This document shows positions 46,206 through 55,154 of a stretch of 64,000 nt of DNA, one piece after another. Within the stretch, counting starts at the first letter, position 1. Each line of letters starts with the position of its first letter. The position numbers and the translations under genes were made by a program. The notes beneath the pieces are model-generated. The model searched no databases, had not been told where the DNA came from, and was given only the letters and a program-made list of their open reading frames with translations. The DNA lies in assembly GCA_002695025.1 (NCBI GenBank), contig NZNV01000001.1, forward strand, positions 62,001 through 126,000, written 5' to 3'. The stretch comes from Owenweeksia sp. (GTDB taxonomy: Bacteria; Bacteroidota; Bacteroidia; Flavobacteriales; Schleiferiaceae).

Positions 46206-49200
46206 TGTACGGGCCATTAATGCGTTTGCCTCAGAAGGTAACGGAATGGAAGCCTATGACGGAAACCCGGGAACCCGGTGGGGAACCGGTGCTACGGATC
46301 CGCAGTGGGTGGCCTATGAGCTGGATACTATTTACAACATCAACCAGATGGTGATCCGTTGGGAGGCGGCCAACGCCAAAGATTACCGCGTAGAAGGTAC
46401 CAATGATACAGCCCAGGGGTGGGTGACCATGGCGTCATTAAAAAACCGGGCTACTACCTTGGGAGTAGGCAATGGCGATCGTTATGATACCATTAGCAAC
46501 CTGGTAGGGGCGTATAAATTCATACGAGTATACGGGACTTCCCGCACCACCCCCTATGGGTATTCTATCTGGGAGATCCGCTTTTGCGGTGCCAAGAATC
46601 GTGCGGTTAGCGGCAACTCCGCACCCGTGGCCAGTGCCTCTTCGGATGTGAACAGTGGAATGGCCCCGCTTACCGTAAACTTTAACGGTTCTTCTTCCAC
46701 CGACCCGGATTCCGACCCGCTTTCGTATTCCTGGAGCTTTGGTGATGGGGGCCACTCCAGTATGGCCAATCCTTCTCATGTGTATAGTGACCCGGGTAAT
46801 TATACAGCCATCCTTACGGTAAGTGACGGTAATAACGGTTTTGATACCTCCGTGGTGCAGATCAATGCCATGGCAGTAGTGAATAATCCTGCGGTTAATT
46901 GCGGGCAACCCGCGGTTCTTTCGGCTTATGCTTCTTCGGGAGTGGCCAGTCTGGCGGCTGATGGTAGTATGGCTACCCGTTGGGAAAGCCAGTTCTCCGA
47001 TCCACAATGGATCGTTTTTAAACTGGATTCCGTCTATACCCTCAATACCATGGTTATTCATTGGGAAACGGCCAGCGCAGCCGATTATACGATAGAGGGA
47101 ACCAACGATACTTCCTCGGCCGGTAGTTGGACCACGCTGGCTTCCAAAGTAAACCTGCCTGCCACCCCCAACCGGGTGGATAGTGTGTTCAACCTGAGTG
47201 GTAATTACCAGTTTGTGCGCGTACACGGAACGGCACGAGCCACCCCTTATGGTTATTCTATTTTTGAGGTAACATTATGTGGTACCGGTTTTAGTGCCGG
47301 TCAGCGCAACAATGTGGACCCGGTAGCTTCTTTTACAGCTATGCCGGTGCTGGGTAATGCCCCCTTACTGGTAAATTTTGATGCTTCCGGCTCTACCGAT
47401 GCTGATGGCGATACATTAACCTATAGCTGGAATTTTGGAGACGGCAATATGGGTTCCGATACCACGGCTACCCACACCTATGTGAATGCCGGAGTGTATT
47501 ACGCCAAACTTACGGTAGATGACGGCTACGGAGGTACGGATATAGACAGTGTGAAGATCACGGTGAACCCACCCTTTGTAAATAATGATCCGGTATTGTC
47601 ATTTACGGTAACCCCTCTCAATGGAAGGGTACCCCTGAAGGTTTTTGCAGATGCTTCGGCAACCACGGATGTAGACGGGGATTCTTTAGCATTTAACTGG
47701 GATTTTGGCAATGGTACCTTTTCCACGGATACTATTGATTCGGTGACCTATGTGAATACCGGCCAGTATTACGTAAAACTCACCGTTGACGATGGTAATG
47801 GGGGAGTGATACGTGATAGCGTACAAGTAAGTGTGAATCCCAACGCAGCTCCAATAGCTTCCTTTACCGCTTCCCCACTTTCCGGTACGGCACCCCTTAC
47901 GGTGGATTTTAACGCTTCTGCTTCCAGCGATAGTGACGGAGATACCCTTACCTACGCCTGGGCTTTTGGTGACGGTAATTTTGATACGGATACCACTGCT
48001 TCCCATACCTACAGCACTCCCGGTATTTATACCGTAGTATTAACCGTGGATGACGGACACGGAGATACCGCAAAGGATAGTGTACAGGTACAGGTATACC
48101 CCAACAACCCGGTGGCCAATTGTGGTACGGTGGGTATCCTTAATTCATGGGCCAGTGAGGAACCGGCTGGATTTGCAGCTGCCCTTGCTCATGATGGCAA
48201 TCCTGCCAGCCGATGGGGTACCGGGGCCAGTGATCCACAGTGGATAGCCTTTGAATTGAATGCTACCTATAACCTCAACGGTATTATCATCAACTGGGAA
48301 GCTGCCAATGCCAAAGATTATGAGATACAGGCTAGCAATGATACCGCCACAGGATGGGTTACCCTGGCCAGCCGGGTTAATATGCCCACCACCCTGGGTA
48401 TGACACCCTCCAACCGTATTGATACCGTAAACGGTCTTTCCGGAGCCTATAAGTACGTACGCATTTACGGAACTGCCCGTACCACACCCTTCGGCTATTC
48501 GATTTTTGAAGTGAGCCTTTGTGGTACCAACAGCAATACTGCTCCGGTGATCTCCCTGCTGGCCAATCCTGTAAGCGGAACGGCTCCCCTCAAGGTAACA
48601 TTTGATGCTACCGGAACTGTGGATGCCGAGAATGATCCTCTCAGCTATAGCTGGGATTTTGATAATGGACGCACTGCTAGCGGAGATTCCCTGGATCTTA
48701 CCTTTTTCAATGCCGGAGTGTACAACGTTAAACTCACGGTTTCCGATGGCCAGGGGAACTCTGTAATGGACAGCGTAACTATTACGGTAAATGCATCTGC
48801 TCCGGTTTCGGTGAGCAACTGCAGTGTAGCCTATATCGATTCAGCCTGGGCCACTTCGGGTAATGCCAGCCTGGCCGTGGATAATAATGCAGGAACGCGC
48901 TGGGAAAGTGTTTTTAGCGATCCTCAGACCATCACTTTCCGGATGGATAACCAGTATATACTGAACGGGCTTATCATTAACTGGGAGACCGCGAGTGCCG
49001 CCAGCTATTTTGTGGAGGCTACCAACGATACCAACGTGGGTTGGACAACAGTGGCCTATCGTTACAATATGGCCGCTACGGCCAACCGCATAGATACGAT
49101 TGCGCCTATCACGGGCACTTACCAATTCCTCCGGATAAGAGGGTTAAGCCGTACCACCGCCTTTGGCTATTCTATTTTTGAGGTGGAAGTGTGCGGTACC

Positions 49201-49731
49201 CGTGTTAATACGGCACCCGTGCTAAGCTTTACGGCCTCACCGGTGAGCGGTCTGGCTCCCTTGCTGGTCAACTTTGACGCTTCTGCTTCTACCGATGCGG
49301 ATGGGGATGTGCTGACTTATAGCTGGGATTTTGGTGATGGTAACAACGGCAGTGGAGCCTCTACCACCCATACCTATACCACCAAAGGAGACTTTTACGC
49401 TAAAGTAACCGCAGACGATGGCTTTGGCGGGGTGGTAACGGACAGTGTGCTGATCTCCGTAACCGGTTATGTAGGCTTGGGAGAAATCAGCCAGGCGGGC
49501 CTGCAGGTATACCCCAATCCCGCAGGTGAAAAACTCTTTATCCATTCTTCCGGAGAGCCGGTTTCCAGCGTTCGTGTTTTTGACCTGGGCGGCAGATTGA
49601 TGATGGAATCAGGGAACCCTGCCAAGATGAATGAGATGGAGCTGGACCTTAAATCTCTGGGGTGTGGGGTTTACATCCTGCAAACTGTAAAAGGCACGGA
49701 GGTGAGAACCATTCGTTTTATAAAATCGTAA
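46114..49731 (+). CDS. Multidomain discoidin (F5/8 type C) and PKD surface protein, T9SS cargo
   Basis: A 1205-residue secreted protein with a signal peptide (MRTSLCMFFLGIMLMGTGTSYAQ). I count four discoidin/CBM32-like domains (about 27-158, 262-390, 675-808 and 905-1030), each with a TRWGTG- or TRWES-type loop and ending GYSIFEVxxCG. There are six PKD domains, each marked by a SYSWxFGDG-type motif (about 168-255, 400-485, 492-578, 580-670, 812-897 and 1035-1115). The C-terminal 80 residues are a type A T9SS domain (LQVYPNPAGEKLFI, then LGCGVYILQT). No catalytic domain is present. It probably acts as a multivalent carbohydrate-binding or adhesive protein of the glucan locus. Its start overlaps the third GH16 gene by 92 bases, and a terminator follows. 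Confidence 0.9.
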   Translation: MRTSLCMFFLGIMLMGTGTSYAQFTLNCTDSVRAINAFASEGNGMEAYDGNPGTRWGTGATDPQWVAYELDTIYNINQMVIRWEAANAKDYRVEGTNDTAQGWVTMASLKNRATTLGVGNGDRYDTISNLVGAYKFIRVYGTSRTTPYGYSIWEIRFCGAKNRAVSGNSAPVASASSDVNSGMAPLTVNFNGSSSTDPDSDPLSYSWSFGDGGHSSMANPSHVYSDPGNYTAILTVSDGNNGFDTSVVQINAMAVVNNPAVNCGQPAVLSAYASSGVASLAADGSMATRWESQFSDPQWIVFKLDSVYTLNTMVIHWETASAADYTIEGTNDTSSAGSWTTLASKVNLPATPNRVDSVFNLSGNYQFVRVHGTARATPYGYSIFEVTLCGTGFSAGQRNNVDPVASFTAMPVLGNAPLLVNFDASGSTDADGDTLTYSWNFGDGNMGSDTTATHTYVNAGVYYAKLTVDDGYGGTDIDSVKITVNPPFVNNDPVLSFTVTPLNGRVPLKVFADASATTDVDGDSLAFNWDFGNGTFSTDTIDSVTYVNTGQYYVKLTVDDGNGGVIRDSVQVSVNPNAAPIASFTASPLSGTAPLTVDFNASASSDSDGDTLTYAWAFGDGNFDTDTTASHTYSTPGIYTVVLTVDDGHGDTAKDSVQVQVYPNNPVANCGTVGILNSWASEEPAGFAAALAHDGNPASRWGTGASDPQWIAFELNATYNLNGIIINWEAANAKDYEIQASNDTATGWVTLASRVNMPTTLGMTPSNRIDTVNGLSGAYKYVRIYGTARTTPFGYSIFEVSLCGTNSNTAPVISLLANPVSGTAPLKVTFDATGTVDAENDPLSYSWDFDNGRTASGDSLDLTFFNAGVYNVKLTVSDGQGNSVMDSVTITVNASAPVSVSNCSVAYIDSAWATSGNASLAVDNNAGTRWESVFSDPQTITFRMDNQYILNGLIINWETASAASYFVEATNDTNVGWTTVAYRYNMAATANRIDTIAPITGTYQFLRIRGLSRTTAFGYSIFEVEVCGTRVNTAPVLSFTASPVSGLAPLLVNFDASASTDADGDVLTYSWDFGDGNNGSGASTTHTYTTKGDFYAKVTADDGFGGVVTDSVLISVTGYVGLGEISQAGLQVYPNPAGEKLFIHSSGEPVSSVRVFDLGGRLMMESGNPAKMNEMELDLKSLGCGVYILQTVKGTEVRTIRFIKS

Positions 49732-49803
49732 TTCAATAGTACTTAGTGTAGGGGTAATCCAACCAAAACAGGAACTTTCATACTTAGTGATTACCCAAAG
49801 AAA

Positions 49804-49829
49804 AGCCACTCCATGAGTGGCTTTTTTTA
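49804..49829 (+). terminator. Terminator ending the glucan utilisation operon
   Basis: A perfect 8-bp stem AGCCACTC/GAGTGGCT (49804-49811 with 49815-49822, 3-base loop), followed by seven T. It lies about 70 bases after the discoidin/PKD gene and marks the end of the susC-to-discoidin transcription unit. Confidence 0.88.
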
Positions 49830-49982
49830 TGGTACGGCCCAGTCTGAAGTTTTTTATCTTTCCTACATAGGAGTAGTGTAGGATGATGCGCTTTTTCTAA
49901 GACCAATTTACCGGGCATTAAATTATATAAAATGGATAATTATCAATTTTGTATATTGGTGCTCATTTAAAACCAAACCGAT

Positions 49983-52900
49983 ATGAACAAATCCGTAAAG
50001 TATTGCGGGGCTTTTATGCTCCTGCTATTCTCCTGTCCCTTAACTTTTGCACAGATCAATAACGTAGGTGACCTGCACGAACAAATGGCGGTACCTACGC
50101 TGAGCTATGAGGATATTGTTAAACAAGGGGATTCCCTTTATGAAAGCGACACTTCACTGGAAATGGGCCGCAAGGCGTATTACCGCTGGAAATACCGGAC
50201 AGACGGGCGGACGTCCTTTCCGGGCATCACACCCACTTCCACGGCTTCGGATCTGGCCGCTTACCTGAGCGGTTCGGATTATTATACTTTCTGCAATACG
50301 GGCCCGTCTGAATCGCCCTGGACGGAAGTAGGGCCTGACCCGCAACCGGGCATGAAACAGGCCATTGGCCTGATCAGCTGTGTGGCGGCTGACCCTAACC
50401 AGCATAACACTATCTATGCCGGTACGGTGGAATCCGGCCTTTGGAAGACCACCAACGGAGGGGCCAGCTGGGTAAACATCATTGAGAACAGCAACCTGGG
50501 TACCCTGGCGGGTTTAGGGTTCTCGTATATTGCCATTGACCCCAATAATTCCAATAACTTACTGGTAGGCACCCAAACCCACGCTTTTGAAATGCCCAGC
50601 CCGTGGGCGGCTACCTCCAACGGTTTTGGCATCCTAAAGTCCACCGATGCGGGCCAGACCTGGACGGTGGGTACGTGTTCTACGGTAAGCGACCAGCACT
50701 GGTTTGTGAAACGGGTCCGTTACCACCCTACTAATTCCAATATCGCCATTGCGGTGGGGAATAAAACGATCTATAAGACCATTGATGGTGGCAGTAGCTG
50801 GACAGAAGTGTTTACCAATACCACCGCCTGGAACTCGGTCTTTATAGACGTGGAGTTCAACCTGAACGCTCCTAATTATGTGATGGCTTCCACTAAATTT
50901 ACCCAGGTGGGTTATGATACGGTTTCTCCCCATGCCGCGCAGGTATTTGGTTCCAACCTTGGTGGTAATACCGGAACGTGGACGGAGGTAACCCCACCCA
51001 TCACGCAAACGGATACATCCTGGGCGGCTTCCCTGCCTTTGGATGTAAGCCCGGCCGACCCGGGCTATACCTATATGCTGTTTTCCAATTTCAATGGGAA
51101 AAAGTCTAATGGTCAGTATAGAAAAACGGAACACATCTTCCTTTATAAAACGGCTGATGCCGGCCAGACCTGGATCAAGATCACGGATACCCTGCGCAGG
51201 GCTGACACCAGTACGCTGGCCAACCTGAACTATGGAGCGGTACAGCATGAGTTTGAACTATCGGACGTTGACCCATCGGTCATGTATATAGGCGGCTTTT
51301 ACGTAGCCCGCTCCGATAATGACGGAGCTTTTTTTGATAAGACCACTCATTCTTATTATCCCAACCAGTATACCCATGCGGATATACGGGATATTTACAA
51401 CCTGGGGCATATCAACGGTGAAGATCATTTGCTGATCGCCAACGATGGCGGGGTTTCCAAAACGGTGAACAGTGCAGAGACCTATTCCAACCTGAACGGC
51501 ACGGGCCTGGGGGTGTCCCAGTTCTACGGCTTTGATGTGTACCGTTCATCGGACACGGAGCATCTGATAGGAGGGGCCATCCACAATGGGGTGTCCATAA
51601 AGAAAGACGGGAACTGGAACTTATTCAAACACAGGGGTGACGGTGACTGGGCCGAGATCGACCACCTTTCCGAGGGTGGCGATGTGGCCTACGTGGTTAT
51701 TAACGGGGGAGTACGAAAAGTGGTTAACGGAGGGCTCAGCCAGATCGGTATAGCCAAGCAGCGGGCTATAAGGGATATGTACCGGGGCCAGAAGCTCTAT
51801 ATAGACCCCATTCATCACCGTTACGTTTACCACCTGATCCATAATTTGTATAAGTATGACCAGGAGAACGATAGCTGGTCGCTGGAATTTACCAAACCCT
51901 CCTGGGCCAAAGGCGGGGATGAGATCACGGCCTTTGCTCCCTGCCCGGTGGATAGTGATGTGTATTACGTTGCGTACAACAACATATCCTACGGGGCACC
52001 CGTATCCGGCAAGTTCTTCCGGGTGCATACCAGTAGCCCGGGCTATATAGAAGACCTGACGCCCAAGATCACCTTCGGGCCGGGTGCCGGCTCTATTTAC
52101 CAATGGACCTATATCAGTGATATTGTGGTAGACCCCAATAATAAAAGGCGGCTGTTTGTGAGCGTAAAGAACTATTCCAAAGATGCCTCCGATCCCACCA
52201 AGGGTACGTTCCGGGTGTTTTACTCGGCTGACCGGGGCGAAAGCTGGACGGATATGTCCAACGGGTTGAAACCCATACCGGTAAACGACCTGGAATATAT
52301 ACCGGGGCCGGACGATGCGCTGTTTGCGGGTACCGATGGCGGGGTGTACCGCTGGAACAAGAACAACGGGATATGGGAGTGCTTCAACAACGGCCTGCCC
52401 AATGCCATGATCACCCAGCTGCGGCATGACCCCTGTTCCCGCACTTTATACGCGTCCACCCTGGGCCGGGGTATCTGGAAAGCCCCGGTTACCGAGATAA
52501 GCAGGCCCCAGGTATTCATTTATGAGGATGAAGTATGGGAGCATGACCGCTACATCAGCGGTGATTTAATTGTGGATGTCAGTACAGATGTCACCATTAA
52601 GGCCAAGCTGCACATGGGCCACGATTCCCGGATTATCATTAAACAGGGGGCTACCCTAACCATAGAAGATGGCGGGGTTATTACCTCCGGGAACTGTAAT
52701 GAAAATTGGAGCGGGATATGGATGGAAGGTCGCTCGGATTACCCGCAGGAACTGGCACATCAGTGTAAATTAATCCTGAAACCCGGGGCGGTGATCGAAT
52801 ATGCCGAGCAGGCCATCACCAATTCAGCGGTGCCCAGTGGCAACGACTGGGTTGTATGGGGTACCCAGGGTGGTATTATTGAAGCCGAGGGGGCTATCTT

Positions 52901-55088
52901 TCGCAATAATACGCGTGATCTCGCCCTGGTGAGTTACAAGCCTTCGGGCAACAATGGGGTATACAAAGCGACCTTTAAGGACTGTGACTTTATCCGCAAT
53001 AACGACTACCGCAACCCCAGCCTGATGGCCCATGTCTCCATGCTGGACGTGGAAGGAGTGCAATTTGAGGGCTGCCTTTTTACGGACAGTATCACCAGCG
53101 GCCCTTTTGCCCAGAACTGCGAGGGTATTTACGCCCTCAATTCCAGTTTTACCGTGAACCCCTCCGCCAGCCGCAACAGCGTGTTCTACGGCCACCGGGA
53201 TGCGGTGCGGGCGCTGAACGTCAACGGGGCCACGGTGGTGAACCCCATAGCCATCAACTATACTACATTTACCAATAACCACCACAGCATTTACATCAGT
53301 GCCTCGGATTTTGCAAAAGTGAGCCACAATACCATCACCGTGCCCAACAACCTACCGCGCAGTGCGCAGAACCCGCAGGCCTTCCAGCCTGTACGTTACG
53401 GGATCTATATGGACGGTGCCCGCCACTTTGAAGTGTACGAGAATACCCTGAGTACCGGGGGCCAGAACGGCAGTATTGAAAGTAGCGGTATGATATTCAA
53501 GAACAGCGGGGCGGTGGCCACCGAGGTGTACCGCAACCGTGTGGACGGCTTTACGGTAGGCGTGGAAGCCATAGGGCGCAACCGGGATGCCGGTAATACC
53601 AAAGTAGGGCTGACCCTTAAATGCAACGACCTGGGCTATGAAGCCGGCAACGGTTACGATGTGTTTGTGGCGCAGGCAGCCAGCCACCCGGAGAATGGCA
53701 TACAAGTGTTCCAGGGGGAAAATACGGTTGGTACCACTTCGGAAGATCTTCCCAATAACCTGTTTACGCCCAACGGCACACCTTTTAGCAGCAACTTCCA
53801 GAACGAAGAGAACAGTAGTGTGGTGTATTATTACGGAACGGGGAACCCTCGATTAGATCCCCGGCAGGTAATTGGTATAACGGACCTCCCTTTGCCTGCA
53901 CAAGTTGATTATAATACCGATTGCGATGTACGCCCGGCCGGCCCACCCGGAGGCCTGAGCGGCCCTAGCCAGGGGTATGCCCAGGCGGAGACCGACCTTG
54001 GCAACGTATTGAGCCTGCGTACGCAATACCTGGACGGGGGCGCTACCCCGGCCCTGGAAGCGCAGATCCTGATAGCCGATGAGCAGGAAGAATACCAGGA
54101 TCTGTACATCGAGCTGATGGGCATGGCCCCTTATGTGTCCGATGAAAACCTGCTGAACCTGGCCCATATTGACGATTATCCCGAACTGGCCCTGCGCAAC
54201 ATCCTGCTGGCCAACCCCCATGCGTCCCGCAACCCGGACATTATGGAGGTGCTTTATCATAAAGAACCCCCGCTGGCGGCCCAGACCTTAGCCGATATTG
54301 AGGCGGGCGAACAAAGCATTACCAGTAAGGACGTGCTGGATATGCAGATAGCCAGTGCCCAAACGCGCAGTGAAGCCGCCACCCGGGAGATACTGGCCTG
54401 GTACCGCACCCATTCCGAGGGAAAGCTAAATGACCTTACCGAACACTTATTGCAAAGGGACGAGCCGCAGTTCCATTATGCGGCCGTGGATGCCTTTTTG
54501 CGGGCCGGGGAACTGGAGATAGCCCAGGACATACTGGAGAACCTGCCCGAGGTCTGCGTGATGACGGAGGACGCCAGTGCGGAATACGAGCAGATGGAAG
54601 CCTTATACAGCCTGCTTTTTGATCTCTACCCTAGCAGCGGTGAACCCGATCCCGGCATTATAGGCGATCTGGAAAACCTGGCTATGGCGGACGATGGTCC
54701 CGCAGCCGCCCGCGCCCGGAATTTGCTGGTGCAGTACGGAGAACCCACGGACTATACGGAACCGGTGTACATACCCGGCAGTTCCGGTAAAAAAGCGAGC
54801 GACCCGCAACCGGAACGCCCATTAAAACCGGAAAGCGGGTTCAGCCTAAGCCCCAACCCGGCCGGGGATCATGTGGTATTGCAATGGGACTGGCTGGCAG
54901 CCGGGCTGAGTGAAACGCTCACCATTCAGGTGTTCGACCTGAAAGGCAGTTTGGTGGTTCAGGAAAAAGCCATTGCCACGGATAATGTGAAGATGATCTC
55001 CCTGCACGGCCTGAAAGCGGGAACGTATAGTATCCAGGTCTTCCATAGGGGTGAAAGCGTGTATACCGAAAAACTTAGGATAGAATAG
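49983..55088 (+). CDS. Giant secreted beta-propeller / beta-helix protein with T9SS tail
   Basis: A 1701-residue exported protein (signal peptide CGAFMLLLFSCPLTFAQ). Residues about 100-840 are a propeller of the sortilin/sialidase-BNR type, with Asp-box-like motifs KTTNGGASWVNI, KSTDAGQTWTVG, KTIDGGSSWTEV, KTADAGQTWIKI and YSADRGESWTDM. Residues about 870-1310 form a right-handed beta-helix-like region with Asn-rich turns. Residues about 1330-1600 are helical repeats rich in Leu, Glu and Ala. The last 80 residues are a T9SS domain (FSLSPNPAGDHVVLQW, then LKAGTYSIQVF). No sialidase catalytic residues are recognised. Hand-counted GC is 53 per cent near 50401 but 65-72 per cent near 53161 and 54001, against about 45 per cent in susC, so the 3' half is compositionally unusual. 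Confidence 0.87.
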   Translation: MNKSVKYCGAFMLLLFSCPLTFAQINNVGDLHEQMAVPTLSYEDIVKQGDSLYESDTSLEMGRKAYYRWKYRTDGRTSFPGITPTSTASDLAAYLSGSDYYTFCNTGPSESPWTEVGPDPQPGMKQAIGLISCVAADPNQHNTIYAGTVESGLWKTTNGGASWVNIIENSNLGTLAGLGFSYIAIDPNNSNNLLVGTQTHAFEMPSPWAATSNGFGILKSTDAGQTWTVGTCSTVSDQHWFVKRVRYHPTNSNIAIAVGNKTIYKTIDGGSSWTEVFTNTTAWNSVFIDVEFNLNAPNYVMASTKFTQVGYDTVSPHAAQVFGSNLGGNTGTWTEVTPPITQTDTSWAASLPLDVSPADPGYTYMLFSNFNGKKSNGQYRKTEHIFLYKTADAGQTWIKITDTLRRADTSTLANLNYGAVQHEFELSDVDPSVMYIGGFYVARSDNDGAFFDKTTHSYYPNQYTHADIRDIYNLGHINGEDHLLIANDGGVSKTVNSAETYSNLNGTGLGVSQFYGFDVYRSSDTEHLIGGAIHNGVSIKKDGNWNLFKHRGDGDWAEIDHLSEGGDVAYVVINGGVRKVVNGGLSQIGIAKQRAIRDMYRGQKLYIDPIHHRYVYHLIHNLYKYDQENDSWSLEFTKPSWAKGGDEITAFAPCPVDSDVYYVAYNNISYGAPVSGKFFRVHTSSPGYIEDLTPKITFGPGAGSIYQWTYISDIVVDPNNKRRLFVSVKNYSKDASDPTKGTFRVFYSADRGESWTDMSNGLKPIPVNDLEYIPGPDDALFAGTDGGVYRWNKNNGIWECFNNGLPNAMITQLRHDPCSRTLYASTLGRGIWKAPVTEISRPQVFIYEDEVWEHDRYISGDLIVDVSTDVTIKAKLHMGHDSRIIIKQGATLTIEDGGVITSGNCNENWSGIWMEGRSDYPQELAHQCKLILKPGAVIEYAEQAITNSAVPSGNDWVVWGTQGGIIEAEGAIFRNNTRDLALVSYKPSGNNGVYKATFKDCDFIRNNDYRNPSLMAHVSMLDVEGVQFEGCLFTDSITSGPFAQNCEGIYALNSSFTVNPSASRNSVFYGHRDAVRALNVNGATVVNPIAINYTTFTNNHHSIYISASDFAKVSHNTITVPNNLPRSAQNPQAFQPVRYGIYMDGARHFEVYENTLSTGGQNGSIESSGMIFKNSGAVATEVYRNRVDGFTVGVEAIGRNRDAGNTKVGLTLKCNDLGYEAGNGYDVFVAQAASHPENGIQVFQGENTVGTTSEDLPNNLFTPNGTPFSSNFQNEENSSVVYYYGTGNPRLDPRQVIGITDLPLPAQVDYNTDCDVRPAGPPGGLSGPSQGYAQAETDLGNVLSLRTQYLDGGATPALEAQILIADEQEEYQDLYIELMGMAPYVSDENLLNLAHIDDYPELALRNILLANPHASRNPDIMEVLYHKEPPLAAQTLADIEAGEQSITSKDVLDMQIASAQTRSEAATREILAWYRTHSEGKLNDLTEHLLQRDEPQFHYAAVDAFLRAGELEIAQDILENLPEVCVMTEDASAEYEQMEALYSLLFDLYPSSGEPDPGIIGDLENLAMADDGPAAARARNLLVQYGEPTDYTEPVYIPGSSGKKASDPQPERPLKPESGFSLSPNPAGDHVVLQWDWLAAGLSETLTIQVFDLKGSLVVQEKAIATDNVKMISLHGLKAGTYSIQVFHRGESVYTEKLRIE

Positions 55089-55102
55089 GTTCGAGGGAAC
55101 CC

Positions 55103-55136
55103 GGGCAGTTCCGTTTTAAACGGGCTGCCCTTTTTC
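55103..55136 (+). terminator. Terminator after the giant secreted protein gene
   Basis: Stem GGGCAG/CTGCCC (55103-55108 with 55125-55130), extended internally by CCG/CGG, and followed by TTTTTCCTT. It starts 15 bases after the stop codon. Confidence 0.82.
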
Positions 55137-55140
55137 CTTG

Positions 55141-55148
55141 TATCTTTG
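55141..55148 (+). promoter_or_regulatory. Possible -7 box of the following gene
   Basis: TATCTTTG fits the TAnnTTTG consensus and lies 6 bases before the ATG at 55155, just after a terminator. No upstream TTTG was found at the expected spacing. If real, the message would be nearly leaderless. Confidence 0.33.
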
Positions 55149-55154
55149 ATAACC

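Noticed and set aside
46438-47226. 262-codon minus-strand frame opposite the discoidin/PKD gene
   Set aside because: Contains only low-complexity Gly/Ile/Arg/Thr sequence, as expected from antisense of PKD repeats.
51621-52427. 268-codon open frame on the minus strand opposite the giant secreted protein
   Set aside because: It mirrors a GC-rich coding strand, has no recognised motif and no independent start signals; the plus-strand protein is clearly real.
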